A stretch of DNA of 64,000 nucleotides from Schaalia sp. ZJ405 (GCF_011038885.2 NZ_CP064952.1:1116001-1180000); one strand, 5' to 3'. Counted from the stretch's first letter, positions 1-9,422 are shown. Numbers and translations: made by a program. Notes: generated by a model not told the origin, from the letters alone.

Positions 1-622
1 CCAGTGGAGAGTGAGCGAAAACGCCAATCCCCATGCCTGTGGCCCGATCAATGAGCGGCCGGGTGCGCTGGGCATTGAGAAGATTGACCTCGTCCTCGAC
101 AACTGTGATCGCAGGACCCGCATTCAGGGCTGCGCGCGTGACCGAACACGCGAAGTCCCACTGCGAGGGATGGGAAAGTCCAACATAGTGAGCCCGACCA
201 GATCTGCGCGCAGCTTCAAGTGTTTCAAGAGTTTCCTCAATGGGGATCGCAGGATCGAATTCCCCGATCCACAGATCAACGTAGTCGGTGCCTAAGCGTG
301 ACAAGGTGTCGTCAAGAGAACGCAGCATGTCGCCGCGACCAGCGGAAGGAACCCACGTATGAGCCGAGGTTGGGCGTGAGGCTCCGCGCCACGCAAGAAT
401 AATGCGGTGGCGCCCCACCGCTGTCATTGCCTGACTTAGGGCGTCAACTGCCATGCCGTCGCCGTGTGTTGGTGCACATTCAACGAGCGTTCCACCCGCA
501 TCGACGAAGTGGGTGAGCATGTCAGTTGCTTCAAGTGGGTCTGTGTCACGTCCCCACGTATAGGTTCCAAGTCCAAGATCGGAAACCCGAAGCCCTGTGT
601 GTCCGCACTGGCGTTCATCCAT
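1..622 (-). CDS. Aldo/keto reductase-like protein, 3' end beyond the window, catalytic tetrad replaced
   Basis: The frame is open on the - strand from an ATG at 620-622 to the window edge, giving 207 residues with no stop. The fold is recognisable as aldo/keto reductase: an N-terminal 'VSDLGLGTYTWGRD' strand, 'FVDAGGTLVE', 'RLGTDYVDLW', 'PIEETLETLEAARRSG' and 'GVFAHSPL'. Family members use an Asp-Tyr-Lys-His tetrad. Here the matching positions read Glu48, His53, Arg79 and about Glu121, so the normal NADPH-reductase chemistry is doubtful. The gene is divergent from uppP with about 96 bp between the starts. It may be a non-catalytic or repurposed AKR. Fold assignment is firm, function unknown. 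Confidence 0.8.
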   Translation of the reverse strand, partial: MDERQCGHTGLRVSDLGLGTYTWGRDTDPLEATDMLTHFVDAGGTLVECAPTHGDGMAVDALSQAMTAVGRHRIILAWRGASRPTSAHTWVPSAGRGDMLRSLDDTLSRLGTDYVDLWIGEFDPAIPIEETLETLEAARRSGRAHYVGLSHPSQWDFACSVTRAALNAGPAITVVEDEVNLLNAQRTRPLIDRATGMGIGVFAHSPL

Positions 623-718
623 GAGGACATCCTACGTCGCGCCGTCGTGGGCTGTCCCACAGGGAGTGTTCGTGCGCGGATTCCTGGATGGGGCTTAGGG
701 AGGTCTTAGGGTTGACCC

Positions 719-1573
719 ATGAATTGGTTTGACGCAATTGTCCTCGGTATTGTCCAGGGCCTCACCGAGTTTCTTCCCATCTCCTCATCCGCTCACCTGC
801 GGATCGTCGGTGAACTCATTGGATCGGAGGATCCGGGCGCGGCTTTCACGGCGATCACCCAGTTAGGAACAGAAGCAGCCGTTCTCGTGGTGTTCTGGAA
901 AGACATTGTGCGAATCATTTCTCGCTGGGCGCGTGCACTGCCTGTGCGTCCTCCCTCCCAGCGCTTATCTTCTGCCGACCCGGATGCCCGCATGGGGTGG
1001 ATGATCATCATCGGTTCGCTTCCCATCGGAATCCTTGGACTTCTCTTAGAAAACTGGATCGACACGTCATTTCGGAACCTGTGGATCACGGTTGTCATGC
1101 TTGCGGTCTTTGGGCTTCTCCTGGGGTGGGCTGATGCGGCGTGTGTTCAGCGGAAGAAATTAACTGACCTGACGTGGCCGAATGCGATCGCTTTTGGTTT
1201 CGCTCAGGCACTGGCACTCATCCCAGGTGTGTCCCGATCCGGTGGCACCATCACGATGGGTCGTTTCCTTGGATATACCCGAGAAGCGGCGGCCCGCTAT
1301 TCATTCCTCCTGGCGATGCCCGCCGTTTTTGCTTCCGGCCTCTACAAGGTTGTCAAAGTATTTACTGGGGATAACCAGGTGGTGTGGGGGCCAACGATCG
1401 TCGCAACGATCCTTGCTTTCGTTGTTGGCTGGGCCTGCATCGTGTGGTTCCTCAAACTTGTGTCCACGAAGAGTTACAAACCGTTTGTTTGGTATCGAAT
1501 CGTCCTGGCAATCGTCGTTGCGGTGCTCCTGGGCACCGGGGTCCTCACCGCGATGGGAACAGTCGCGGCTTAA
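719..1573 (+). CDS. uppP: Undecaprenyl-diphosphatase (bacitracin resistance protein BacA/UppP)
   Basis: Integral membrane enzyme that dephosphorylates undecaprenyl diphosphate to recycle the lipid carrier of peptidoglycan and wall glycopolymers. Both family signatures are visible: '[15 protein letters not shown]' near residues 13-27 and 'PGVSRSGGT' near residues 167-175. Several hydrophobic helices run to the C-terminus. Length (284 residues) is normal. The ATG at 719 follows a GGGAGG ribosome binding site at about 698-703. Divergent from the AKR-like gene and convergent with the RecB-like gene, so it is probably monocistronic. Confidence 0.96.
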   Translation: MNWFDAIVLGIVQGLTEFLPISSSAHLRIVGELIGSEDPGAAFTAITQLGTEAAVLVVFWKDIVRIISRWARALPVRPPSQRLSSADPDARMGWMIIIGSLPIGILGLLLENWIDTSFRNLWITVVMLAVFGLLLGWADAACVQRKKLTDLTWPNAIAFGFAQALALIPGVSRSGGTITMGRFLGYTREAAARYSFLLAMPAVFASGLYKVVKVFTGDNQVVWGPTIVATILAFVVGWACIVWFLKLVSTKSYKPFVWYRIVLAIVVAVLLGTGVLTAMGTVAA

Positions 1574-1644
1574 GGCAGAGCAAGAGCGCATTGATAAGGG
1601 CTACACAGCGGTCAACGTAGGGCATCTGTGTGTCTGAACCCGGC

Positions 1645-2472
1645 TTACGTGTGGACGCGAGTCTGAAGAAGCCATTCGATGCGTTCCTCGGGGATCGGGG
1701 GAGTGGTTCCGCCAAATAACGGACACATGCTCTGCACTCCGCACCAATTGCACAGCGGGTTTCGGCGAGGGTCGAAGTGAGCGCGTTGGGCGTCGCGTTC
1801 GATACGTGTCCACAGGTCAAAAAGCTGGAGCCGAAAAGATGCGATGGCCTCAGGTGTGGGGTCGAGGGTGAGGATCTGCCCGGCCTTGAGATACACCAGT
1901 TGAAGACGTTTGGGCAGGCGGCGGGTGAGTTGGAGAAGAAGGGCGTAGAAGCGCATCTGGAACAGCGCTTCCTCTTGGAAACGCGGGGACGGGGCCTTAC
2001 CTGTTTTGTAGTCGACGACGCGTAAAGCCCCGTCGGGGGCACAGTCAATGCGGTCAATGAAGCCACGGATACGGACTCCTTCGTCGGTGACGGCATCGAT
2101 GAGCTGTTCGCGCGCGGCGGGTTGGAGCCATTGCGGATCTTCAATGGAAAAATAGTTCTTCAAGATCTTTCTCACCTGATCCATCCATGATTCTTGATCC
2201 TGCGGAGAATCAAAGAGAGTGAGAAGAGAGGGGTCTTTCTCGCGCATCTGCTCCCAGGTTGTTGTGGCCAGAGAATCGGCATGCTCGGGCGTGCGTTCGG
2301 CCGGAGCAACATCGAAAAGATGCTCAAGGACAGAGTGAATGAGAGTCCCCATTGTTGTTGCACGAGTTGGTGGCTCTGGGATTCGGTCAACAACGTGGAG
2401 CCGATACTGCAAGGGACAGCGCTCGTACTCTTTCGCACGCGACGCAGATAACGCGGGTTTCCATTCGCTCAT
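1645..2472 (-). CDS. RecB-family PD-(D/E)XK exonuclease with a probable Fe-S cluster
   Basis: A 275-residue stand-alone nuclease of the RecB/AddB C-terminal family. The PD-(D/E)XK core is seen as 'GFIDRID' (Asp140) and 'VVDYKTGK' (Asp154, Lys156). Four cysteines (Cys19, then Cys241, Cys244 and Cys250 in 'CNWCGVQSMC') match the arrangement that holds a 4Fe-4S cluster in AddB and Cas4-like nucleases. Conserved actinobacterial proteins of this type (the Rv2119 type in mycobacteria) sit beside trmI, as here, where it is divergent from trmI. A DNA repair role is likely but unproven, and there is no Cas context. Confidence 0.88.
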   Translation of the reverse strand: MSEWKPALSASRAKEYERCPLQYRLHVVDRIPEPPTRATTMGTLIHSVLEHLFDVAPAERTPEHADSLATTTWEQMREKDPSLLTLFDSPQDQESWMDQVRKILKNYFSIEDPQWLQPAAREQLIDAVTDEGVRIRGFIDRIDCAPDGALRVVDYKTGKAPSPRFQEEALFQMRFYALLLQLTRRLPKRLQLVYLKAGQILTLDPTPEAIASFRLQLFDLWTRIERDAQRAHFDPRRNPLCNWCGVQSMCPLFGGTTPPIPEERIEWLLQTRVHT

Positions 2473-2551
2473 GGGATAACGCTAGCTTGTGGCATCTGCA
2501 TGTGCGGACCTCACACAGGAACTGTGGACAGATCGCGATAGGATTCAACGG

Positions 2552-3637
2552 ATGAATAGCGAAGCGACACAGCAAAACCACGTGCCCGCACTCGGGCAGG
2601 AAACGCGGCGCGGGGTGCTGCGCGAAGGGGACCGTGTTCAAGTCCGTGACCCGAAGGGGCGGATGCATCAGGTGATCCTCGTATCCGGCGGACGTTTCCA
2701 ATCGACTCGCGGTGGATTTAACCACGACGACATCATCGGATGTCCTGACGGGCAGGTTGTGACAACCGACGAGGGACGCGAATTCCAGATCCTTCGGCCC
2801 CTTCAAGTTGACTACGTCATGGCGATGCCGCGCGGAGCGGCCGTTGTCTATCCAAAAGATGCCGGAACGATCATTCATATGGGGGATATCTTCCCCGGAG
2901 CGCGAGTCGTTGAGGCAGGAGCAGGATCGGGTGCCTTGTCAATGGCTTTGCTTAACGCCGTTGGCACGGGTGGACACCTCATTTCCGTTGAACGCAGGCC
3001 AGATTTTGCGCAGATTGCCCAAGCAAATGTTGACCTGTGGTTTGGTGGACACCACCCCGCGTGGGATCTGCGTGTCGGTGACCTTGAGGATGTTTTGCTG
3101 TCGATGGATGAGGGAAGTGTCGATCGCATCGTCCTCGACATGCTGGCCCCCTGGGAGAATCTCGACGCCGTTATTCATGCCCTGGCACCGGGAGGAGTGT
3201 TCCTGTGCTACGTCGCAACCGTTACCCAGATGTCTCGTTTAGTTGAGGACTTGAGGAAGACGAAGAAGTTCACAGAGCCGACTGCTTGGGAGGATATGCG
3301 TCGTCAATGGCATGTTGATGGTCTTGCAGTTCGCCCTGAGCATCGAATGGTCGCACACACCGGCTTCCTCATGATTGCCCGCCGTCTTGCTCCCGGAGTT
3401 CAACCACTGACGCGCACAACGCGCCCGGCGAAGGCAGCGCAGGGGCTTGGGGGGCAATGGGATGCGGAAGACTCCTGGAGTATCGACACCGTTGGTGTTC
3501 GCCAATCAACGGAACGAAAAATCCGTAAGGTCCGCCGTGATGTTGTTGCACAGGCAGATACCTGGGTTGCAGATCGCGCCCAAAACCGCGACATCAACGA
3601 CGCAGAGAACACGCATCAAGGAGACGAGAACTCATGA
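2552..3637 (+). CDS. trmI: tRNA (adenine-58-N1)-methyltransferase TrmI
   Basis: Class I SAM-dependent methyltransferase that makes m1A58 in the tRNA T loop. The SAM-binding motif 'VVEAGAGSGALSMAL' starts near residue 118 and 'DMLAPWEN' near residue 195. An N-terminal strand-rich domain and a C-terminal tail follow the mycobacterial Rv2118c pattern. The ATG at 2552 is preferred over a GTG at 2489 because it has an AGGA about 9 nt upstream and gives the usual length of 361 residues. The stop overlaps the arc start (ATGA). trmI at the head of the pupylation locus is the normal actinobacterial order. Confidence 0.95.
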   Translation: MNSEATQQNHVPALGQETRRGVLREGDRVQVRDPKGRMHQVILVSGGRFQSTRGGFNHDDIIGCPDGQVVTTDEGREFQILRPLQVDYVMAMPRGAAVVYPKDAGTIIHMGDIFPGARVVEAGAGSGALSMALLNAVGTGGHLISVERRPDFAQIAQANVDLWFGGHHPAWDLRVGDLEDVLLSMDEGSVDRIVLDMLAPWENLDAVIHALAPGGVFLCYVATVTQMSRLVEDLRKTKKFTEPTAWEDMRRQWHVDGLAVRPEHRMVAHTGFLMIARRLAPGVQPLTRTTRPAKAAQGLGGQWDAEDSWSIDTVGVRQSTERKIRKVRRDVVAQADTWVADRAQNRDINDAENTHQGDENS

Positions 3638-5190
3638 GTGAGAACTTCCATGAGACGCAGATCGACGAGATGCAACGAATCATCGCCGGTCTTGAGCAGA
3701 AGAATGAACGACTCTCGCAGGCACTGACACAGGTGCGTGGACAGCTTGTCAAAATGCAGGCGCAGCTCCAAGAAGTCAATCGCCCGCCGCTGAGCCTGGC
3801 AACCTTTGTGCGAGCCGACCTGTCGGCCCGTCAGGTTGAGGCTATTGTCAACGGCCGGCGGATGCGGCTGGCGATGGCTCCCAACCTCAACGTTGATGCC
3901 TTGTCAGTTGGCCAGCTCATCCGCGTTGACGACAAAATGGTTGCCGTCGCTCCCGATGGATTTGAGCGCACGGGTTCGCTTGCCTCGATCCGTGAAGTCC
4001 TCGGAGACGACCGCGTCCTCGTCACTGCCGAGGGCGGAGCCGAACGCGTGGTTGAGCTTGCCGGCCCTCTGCGCCACGGCAACCTGCGTCCCGGCGATTC
4101 ACTCGTTATTGATATCCGAGCGGGCCTCGCCCTTGAACGTATCGTTCGATCAGACGTTGAACAACTTTTGACGCCCGAGATCCCCCAGACAACCTATGAG
4201 GACATCGGGGGTCTGGACCGTCAGATTCAGCAGGTCCGCGACGCCGTTGAGCTGCCGCTGCGACATCCCGAGATGTACCGAGCCTACGGGCTTCGCCCGC
4301 CTAAAGGAATCCTTCTTTACGGGCCTCCCGGGTCTGGGAAAACTCTTATCGCCAAGGCCGTGGCGAATTCTCTGTCGCGCCGCGGTGGAGGTTCCCACTC
4401 GTATTTCCTCTCGATCAAAGGTCCTGAACTTCTCAACAAGTTTGTCGGCGAAACGGAGCGTCAGATTCGCGCGATCTTCGCTCGGGCGCGGTCCCTTGCC
4501 GCGGGAGACGTTCCTGTTGTCATCTTCTTTGACGAAATGGAAGCTCTCTTCCGCACCCGAGGAACGGGCGTGTCCTCCGATGTTGAGACCATGATCGTCC
4601 CTCAGCTGCTGGCCGAAATGGACGGGGTTGAGTCCTTGGACAATGTGGTGATCATTGGTGCGTCCAACCGAGCTGACATGATTGATCCGGCGGTTCTGCG
4701 TCCCGGTCGCCTCGACGTGAGAATCCGGGTTGAACGGCCTGATCGCGTCGGCGCGCGCGATATTTTCTCAAAATACCTCACGACTGACATTCCTATTGCC
4801 GAGGACGAGGTTCGTCAGGCCGGATCGGTGGAACAAGCGATCGACCGCATGAAGGATCGGGCGGTTGATGTTCTTTATCGCGAGGACGCGTCGACGGCTC
4901 TCTTCGATGTCACTGTCCGATCGGGTGGAATCACCCGGGTGTATGTGCACGACATCATTTCCGGAGCCATGATCGCCGGAACCGTTGAACGTGCAAAGAA
5001 ACATGCCATCAAGGCCGCTCTTGACGGAACTCGACGCGGACTGTCCATGAGTGACCTGCTGACAGGAGTGGAAGAAGAAATGCGTGAGTCCATCGACATG
5101 GCTGCGACGACCAGCGCAGATGAATGGGCCCGAACTATCGGACTGAGCGAGGACGTCACAGCAATTCGGATGCTGCGAGGAGACGAATGA
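3634..5190 (+). CDS. arc: Pup-recognising AAA ATPase ARC/Mpa, without proteasome-docking C-terminus
   Basis: Hexameric ring ATPase that recognises pupylated proteins. Order of parts: N-terminal coiled coil (about 8-50) that would bind Pup, two OB-like domains (about 55-180), then a single AAA domain with Walker A 'GPPGSGKT' (230-237), Walker B 'VVIFFDE' (about 297-303) and the arginine-finger region 'LRPGRLD'. Mpa/ARC proteins that work with a 20S core end in Gly-Gln-Tyr-Leu; this one ends in 'MLRGDE' and has no penultimate Tyr. No prcB or prcA lies in the locus. It should therefore act as an unfoldase or disassembly factor, as described for Corynebacterium ARC. Overlaps trmI and dop. Confidence 0.96.
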   Translation: MSENFHETQIDEMQRIIAGLEQKNERLSQALTQVRGQLVKMQAQLQEVNRPPLSLATFVRADLSARQVEAIVNGRRMRLAMAPNLNVDALSVGQLIRVDDKMVAVAPDGFERTGSLASIREVLGDDRVLVTAEGGAERVVELAGPLRHGNLRPGDSLVIDIRAGLALERIVRSDVEQLLTPEIPQTTYEDIGGLDRQIQQVRDAVELPLRHPEMYRAYGLRPPKGILLYGPPGSGKTLIAKAVANSLSRRGGGSHSYFLSIKGPELLNKFVGETERQIRAIFARARSLAAGDVPVVIFFDEMEALFRTRGTGVSSDVETMIVPQLLAEMDGVESLDNVVIIGASNRADMIDPAVLRPGRLDVRIRVERPDRVGARDIFSKYLTTDIPIAEDEVRQAGSVEQAIDRMKDRAVDVLYREDASTALFDVTVRSGGITRVYVHDIISGAMIAGTVERAKKHAIKAALDGTRRGLSMSDLLTGVEEEMRESIDMAATTSADEWARTIGLSEDVTAIRMLRGDE

Positions 5191-6713
5191 GCATCGACAC
5201 TACTGGAACACAGCGCATCATCGGCACGGAAACCGAGTACGGAATCTATCGGCCCACAGATGCCTGGGCGAATCCTATCGCGCTTTCTGCCCTGGCTGTT
5301 CGCGCCTATGCGCAGCAATCCCGGTGCATGCTCGGCACAGATGTTCCTCCGGTCAGATGGGACTACACGGCAGAGGATCCGCTCAACGACCTTCGGGGAA
5401 TGCGGATGTCACGTGCGGCCGCCGACCCCTCGTTACTCACCGACGATCCCTATCACCTGGCCCCCTCGGGTGGGCAGGAACGGGTGGCGCGCCCAACGCC
5501 GGAGGAGCTTGCTCTACCAAGTGCAACAACGGCTGTTCTCACCAATGGGGCGCGCCTGTATGTTGACCACGCCCATCCGGAGTATTCGTCACCGGAAACA
5601 CTTGGGCCGCGCGACGCTGTTCTCTGGGACCGTGCGGGCGATGTTATCGCGCGCCGCATGATGACGGCCGTGACGACGATGGGCGAGCCGGAGCTCGTCC
5701 TCGTAAAGAACAATACGGACGGCAAAGGGGCGGCCTACGGGACGCACGAAAACTACCAGATGCGCCGCGACGTTGACCTAGAAGACGTCATCCGAGGGAT
5801 GACTCCCTTCATGGTCACCCGACCGGTCCTGTGCGGCGCGGGGCGCGTTGGAATTGGCCAGAAGTCGCAGCGTCCGGGTTTCCAGATTTCCCAGCGCGCT
5901 GATTTTGTTGAAAACACCGTTGGTCTTGAGACAACTTTCAACCGTCCCATCATCAACACGCGAGACGAACCGCACGCCGATCCTGCGAAATTCCGCCGAT
6001 TCCACGTGATCGGTGGCGACGGAAATCTCTTCGATACCTCGCTCTACCTGAAGTTTGCCACGACATCGCTTGTCCTATGGGCGATCGAACAGGGCATTGG
6101 CATGGAATGGGACGGACTGACTCTCGACGATCCCGTTGAGGAAACCTGGAACGTCTCCCACGCCCCGAACCTGGACTACGCCATGTCAACGGCATCGGGC
6201 CGTTCCCTGACAGCCCTCGACATTCAACAGCTCTACCTCGACCTCGTCTGGCGGACCTACGACCGCCTGGGGATTGTTCCCAGCGCCGAGGACGAGCACG
6301 CCCTGACAACCTGGCAGTCCGTCCTCGACCGAATGCGCACCGACATTTTTTCCGTGGCCACCGAAATCGAATGGGTCGCGAAATACCAGCTCCTTCGCCG
6401 TTTTAAGGAACGCGCGGGAGTGGGATGGGACGATGCTCGCCTGGCGGCAATGGATCTTCAGTGGGCAGACCTGCGGCCCGAACGTTCCCTCGTGAACAAA
6501 CTTGATCAGGCGGGGCTCGTGACCCGCATGTTCACCATTGACGAGGTCGAGCGCGCAGCCGACGAGGCTCCGCTAAATACGCGCGCTCGGGTGCGCGGAG
6601 AAGCTGTGGCTTCGCGACGCGATTTAGTTAAAGCGTCGTGGACCTCGCTGGTTTTTGACCCCGGCGAAGGCGACCTCATTCGCATCCCCATCCCAGACAC
6701 GCGAATTGACTGA
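5187..6713 (+). CDS. dop: Depupylase/Pup deamidase Dop
   Basis: Carboxylate-amine ligase-fold enzyme that deamidates the C-terminal Gln of Pup to Glu and removes Pup from substrates. The nucleotide-binding start 'RIIGTETEYGIY' is at about residues 10-21, and 'NNTDGKGAAYGTHENYQM' carries the metal and ATP-site residues. The region after residue 40 includes the extra segment that separates Dop from PafA. Length is 508 residues from the ATG at 5187, whose codon overlaps the arc stop. Dop is needed because the Pup encoded next door ends in Gln. Confidence 0.96.
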   Translation: MSIDTTGTQRIIGTETEYGIYRPTDAWANPIALSALAVRAYAQQSRCMLGTDVPPVRWDYTAEDPLNDLRGMRMSRAAADPSLLTDDPYHLAPSGGQERVARPTPEELALPSATTAVLTNGARLYVDHAHPEYSSPETLGPRDAVLWDRAGDVIARRMMTAVTTMGEPELVLVKNNTDGKGAAYGTHENYQMRRDVDLEDVIRGMTPFMVTRPVLCGAGRVGIGQKSQRPGFQISQRADFVENTVGLETTFNRPIINTRDEPHADPAKFRRFHVIGGDGNLFDTSLYLKFATTSLVLWAIEQGIGMEWDGLTLDDPVEETWNVSHAPNLDYAMSTASGRSLTALDIQQLYLDLVWRTYDRLGIVPSAEDEHALTTWQSVLDRMRTDIFSVATEIEWVAKYQLLRRFKERAGVGWDDARLAAMDLQWADLRPERSLVNKLDQAGLVTRMFTIDEVERAADEAPLNTRARVRGEAVASRRDLVKASWTSLVFDPGEGDLIRIPIPDTRID

Positions 6714-6755
6714 AAGCCACGTAGGCGACACGATGAATGTACAGAAAGGACACAG

Positions 6756-6938
6756 ATGACGAACTCGCAGGTATTTGCCTCCGGCCCCACGGGAAACGAC
6801 CCCGAAGACACCGAGGGTGCCGGTCAGGTCCACGCCCAGACATCGTCAATTGATTCTCTCCTCGATGAGATCGATTCGGTGCTTGAGACGAACGCTCAGG
6901 CATTCGTTCAGGGATTCGTGCAGAAAGGTGGCCAATAA
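6756..6938 (+). CDS. pup: Prokaryotic ubiquitin-like protein Pup
   Basis: A 60-residue, mostly disordered protein modifier. The C-terminal half 'SIDSLLDEIDSVLETNAQ' and the ending 'QKGGQ' match the conserved helix and tail of Pup. The final Gln must be converted to Glu by Dop before PafA can ligate it to substrate lysines. The start at 6756 follows 'AGAAAGGA' about 10 nt upstream. It is followed almost at once by pafA, where most actinobacteria have prcB and prcA; those genes are absent here. Confidence 0.97.
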   Translation: MTNSQVFASGPTGNDPEDTEGAGQVHAQTSSIDSLLDEIDSVLETNAQAFVQGFVQKGGQ

Positions 6939-6939
6939 G

Positions 6940-8328
6940 GTGAGGCGACGAGTTGTCGGAATCGAGACCGAGTACGGGCTCATGGCGGCGCCGGTTCGCG
7001 GCGACGTGACCTCGATGGATGCCGATCATGCGGCCCGGCAACTCTTTGAGCCTCTCGTCAGCACGGGACGGTCGTCAAATCTTTTTCTCCGTAACGGAGG
7101 ACGTCTCTACCTCGATGTTGGTTCTCATCCTGAGTATGCGACGGCGGAATGTGATCGTCTTGAGGATCTTCTCGAACAGGACCGCGCAGGAGCGCACATG
7201 CTGCGTGACCTCGCTCAGGTGGCTGACTCGGCATTTGAGGAACAGGGCGCAGGCGTGCGGGTTCACCTATTCCGCAACAACCTTGACTCTCAGGGCAATG
7301 CCTTTGGCTGCCATGAGAACTATCTTCTCCATCGGCGCCGTGACTTTCGCCAGGTCGCGGATGCCCTGGTGTCATTTTTCATTACCCGCCAGATCCTCGT
7401 TGGCAACGGGTGGATCAAACACGGGCCCGACGGCGCGTCGCTGTGTTTCTCACAGCGCGGTGACCAAATGTGGGATGCCGTGTCCTCAGCAACAACCCGC
7501 ACTCGTCCGATCATCAACACTCGCGACGAGCCCTTGGCGGATTCCACCTCGTATCGACGCATGCACGTCATTGTTGGCGACACGAATGTCGCCGAACCCA
7601 CGACGGCGCTGAAAATCGGGATGACGCAGCTTCTGCTCCAGGCAATTGAAGACGGTCTGAAAGTTGAAGATCTTGCCCTCGCCCAGCCGATGCAGGCAAT
7701 CCGTGAGATCAACGCTGATCTTTCAGGACGTGTGGGGGTTGCTCTTGACAACGGACGCACGTGGACCCCCGTGCAGATTCAGCGTGAAATCCGCGAGCGA
7801 GTCCTGAGCAACATCGATTTCGCGGCGCTTGATCCGATGCATTCCTATGTTGCCGACTTGTGGAGGCGGGGGCTGGATGCGATCGAAAGCGGAGATTGGG
7901 CTCCGGTGTCGCATGAACTTGACATTGCCATTAAACGAGGGCTCTTTGAGTCGTATATCGCCAAGTCCGGGGCTACGCTGGCGGATCCGCGTGTTGCTCG
8001 GCTTGATCTGTCCTACCACGACATCACGAAAGACGGACTGCTCGACCGTTTAGAAGCCGCAGGTCATGTGCGGCGCCTGACCACTAAGTCACGGGTCGAA
8101 CACGCCCGTACCGTTGCTCCGGCAACAACGAGGGCTCATTTACGAGGACGGATCATCGCGGCTGGAGAGGATGCCCGTGTTGATGTGAGTGTTGACTGGG
8201 TCCACGCCCGCATCGATGATCATTCGACGATCCCGTTGACTTTGGGTGATCCTCTGGCCTCTGAGGATCCGCGGGTCGATGAGTTTGTTTCCCTCATCGA
8301 AGAGAAGACAGCGAGGCTTCCCCGATGA
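6940..8328 (+). CDS. pafA: Pup-protein ligase PafA
   Basis: Ligates the C-terminal Glu of Pup to lysines of target proteins using ATP. It is a paralogue of Dop in the same fold, with 'RRRVVGIETEYGL' at the N-terminus, 'NNLDSQGNAFGCHENYL' in the active-site region and 'RPIINTRDEP'. GTG at 6940 is chosen because it places 'RRRVVGIETE' at the N-terminus as in known PafA. GTG at 6928, inside pup, is an alternative. Length 462 residues is typical. The gene begins one base after the pup stop, which suggests translational coupling. Confidence 0.95.
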   Translation: MRRRVVGIETEYGLMAAPVRGDVTSMDADHAARQLFEPLVSTGRSSNLFLRNGGRLYLDVGSHPEYATAECDRLEDLLEQDRAGAHMLRDLAQVADSAFEEQGAGVRVHLFRNNLDSQGNAFGCHENYLLHRRRDFRQVADALVSFFITRQILVGNGWIKHGPDGASLCFSQRGDQMWDAVSSATTRTRPIINTRDEPLADSTSYRRMHVIVGDTNVAEPTTALKIGMTQLLLQAIEDGLKVEDLALAQPMQAIREINADLSGRVGVALDNGRTWTPVQIQREIRERVLSNIDFAALDPMHSYVADLWRRGLDAIESGDWAPVSHELDIAIKRGLFESYIAKSGATLADPRVARLDLSYHDITKDGLLDRLEAAGHVRRLTTKSRVEHARTVAPATTRAHLRGRIIAAGEDARVDVSVDWVHARIDDHSTIPLTLGDPLASEDPRVDEFVSLIEEKTARLPR

Positions 8329-9407
8329 CCGATCAATCAGAACAACCTACGGCAGGTGGCGCCCATGTGCCGCGGCGCGCACAGGTCAAGTCGACTCGGC
8401 ATATGCCCCGGTGGGTTCTTGCGCTCATCATTTGCGTTGTTGTTGCGGTGATTGGTGTCGGTGTGTACACCGGTTCAATTCTGATCACCGGCAAAACGAA
8501 GCCTTCGGCGAATGAGTCCGGTGACGTCACGGATGGGCGATCAGCGGGGGCAACCCAGCACATTGTGTCGGCCATCGACTCAGTGTCGGTCTCAGGACGA
8601 GTTGGAGCCACTCCCGTCGTTGATCTCCTCCATCAGGTATCTGTGTCATCCCTCAAGAGCCGTGTTCTCTTCGCAGGGGAGGGACGCGAAATCACTAAGG
8701 GTTCTCCGATGCTGCTTGCGGTGACAACCTTTGACGCCCAGACCGGAGAGAATCTTTCGGCCCAGGGACGTCCGCAGCTTCAGGTTGCAACGGCAGGAGA
8801 TCACACCGTTGACGAGGCTCTCGAATCACTGATCATCGGGAAAACTGAAGGATCGCGTATCTTGGCGATCCACCCCGTGTCTGAGGACACATCCTCGGAC
8901 GTGTCTTCGACTCAGCCGGTCAGAAGAACAGAAATCAATGTCATTGATGTCCTTCCATCCATTGCGACCGGTAGTCCCGTCGAAGCCGTTGCCAATCCTG
9001 TGCTCACGGTGTCGATGACTCCCGATGGACCAGCCATCACGCATGGTCAGACGCCTCCGAGCAGCCTCAAAGTAGAGACTCTTCTCCAAGGCGATGGAGC
9101 CCAGATTCGTCAAAACGACCGTGTGATTGCGCAGTACACCGTGGTTGGGTGGTCGGATTCGATTGCCCGTTCCTCAACGTGGGATACGGGGATGCCGAGA
9201 ATCCTCCAACTCTCTCACGTGATGAAGGGACTGTCTGAGGCACTGGTTGACCAGCGTGTCGGTTCACGATTGGCGCTGACAATTCCTGCTGATCTCGCCT
9301 CGGGTGACGACGTTCTGTGTGTTGTCATCGATATTCTCGGAGCGGAGCCACAATCGACATCTGATTCTCAGAAGTCAAGCACCGATTCGAGTCAGTCGAG
9401 TCGCTAA
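8325..9407 (+). CDS. Membrane-anchored FKBP-type peptidyl-prolyl isomerase
   Basis: A 360-residue protein with a cytoplasmic N-terminus, one hydrophobic segment at about 29-51 ('WVLALIICVVVAVIGVGVY') and an extracytoplasmic remainder. The C-terminal 110 residues have FKBP features: 'VETLLQGDGAQIRQNDRVIAQYTVVGW', a 'WDTG' strand, 'VMKGLSEALVDQRVGSRLALTIPADLA'. The middle resembles a second, weak FKBP-like domain ('PMLLAVTTFDAQTGENLS'). The start overlaps the pafA stop. FKBP genes downstream of pafA recur in actinobacteria, and the likely job is folding of exported proteins. A Ser-rich tail ends the protein. Confidence 0.87.
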   Translation: MTDQSEQPTAGGAHVPRRAQVKSTRHMPRWVLALIICVVVAVIGVGVYTGSILITGKTKPSANESGDVTDGRSAGATQHIVSAIDSVSVSGRVGATPVVDLLHQVSVSSLKSRVLFAGEGREITKGSPMLLAVTTFDAQTGENLSAQGRPQLQVATAGDHTVDEALESLIIGKTEGSRILAIHPVSEDTSSDVSSTQPVRRTEINVIDVLPSIATGSPVEAVANPVLTVSMTPDGPAITHGQTPPSSLKVETLLQGDGAQIRQNDRVIAQYTVVGWSDSIARSSTWDTGMPRILQLSHVMKGLSEALVDQRVGSRLALTIPADLASGDDVLCVVIDILGAEPQSTSDSQKSSTDSSQSSR

Positions 9408-9422
9408 CCTACACTCGTTGAT

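Noticed and set aside
11-709. Short + strand frames at the left edge (94, 60 and 81 residues)
   Set aside because: They lie inside the - strand AKR-like gene, whose reading frame shows clear family motifs.
1645-2472. Reading the RecB-like nuclease as a Cas4 protein
   Set aside because: The Fe-S cysteine layout is shared with AddB-type nucleases, and there is no CRISPR locus. Position next to trmI fits the chromosomal actinobacterial family.
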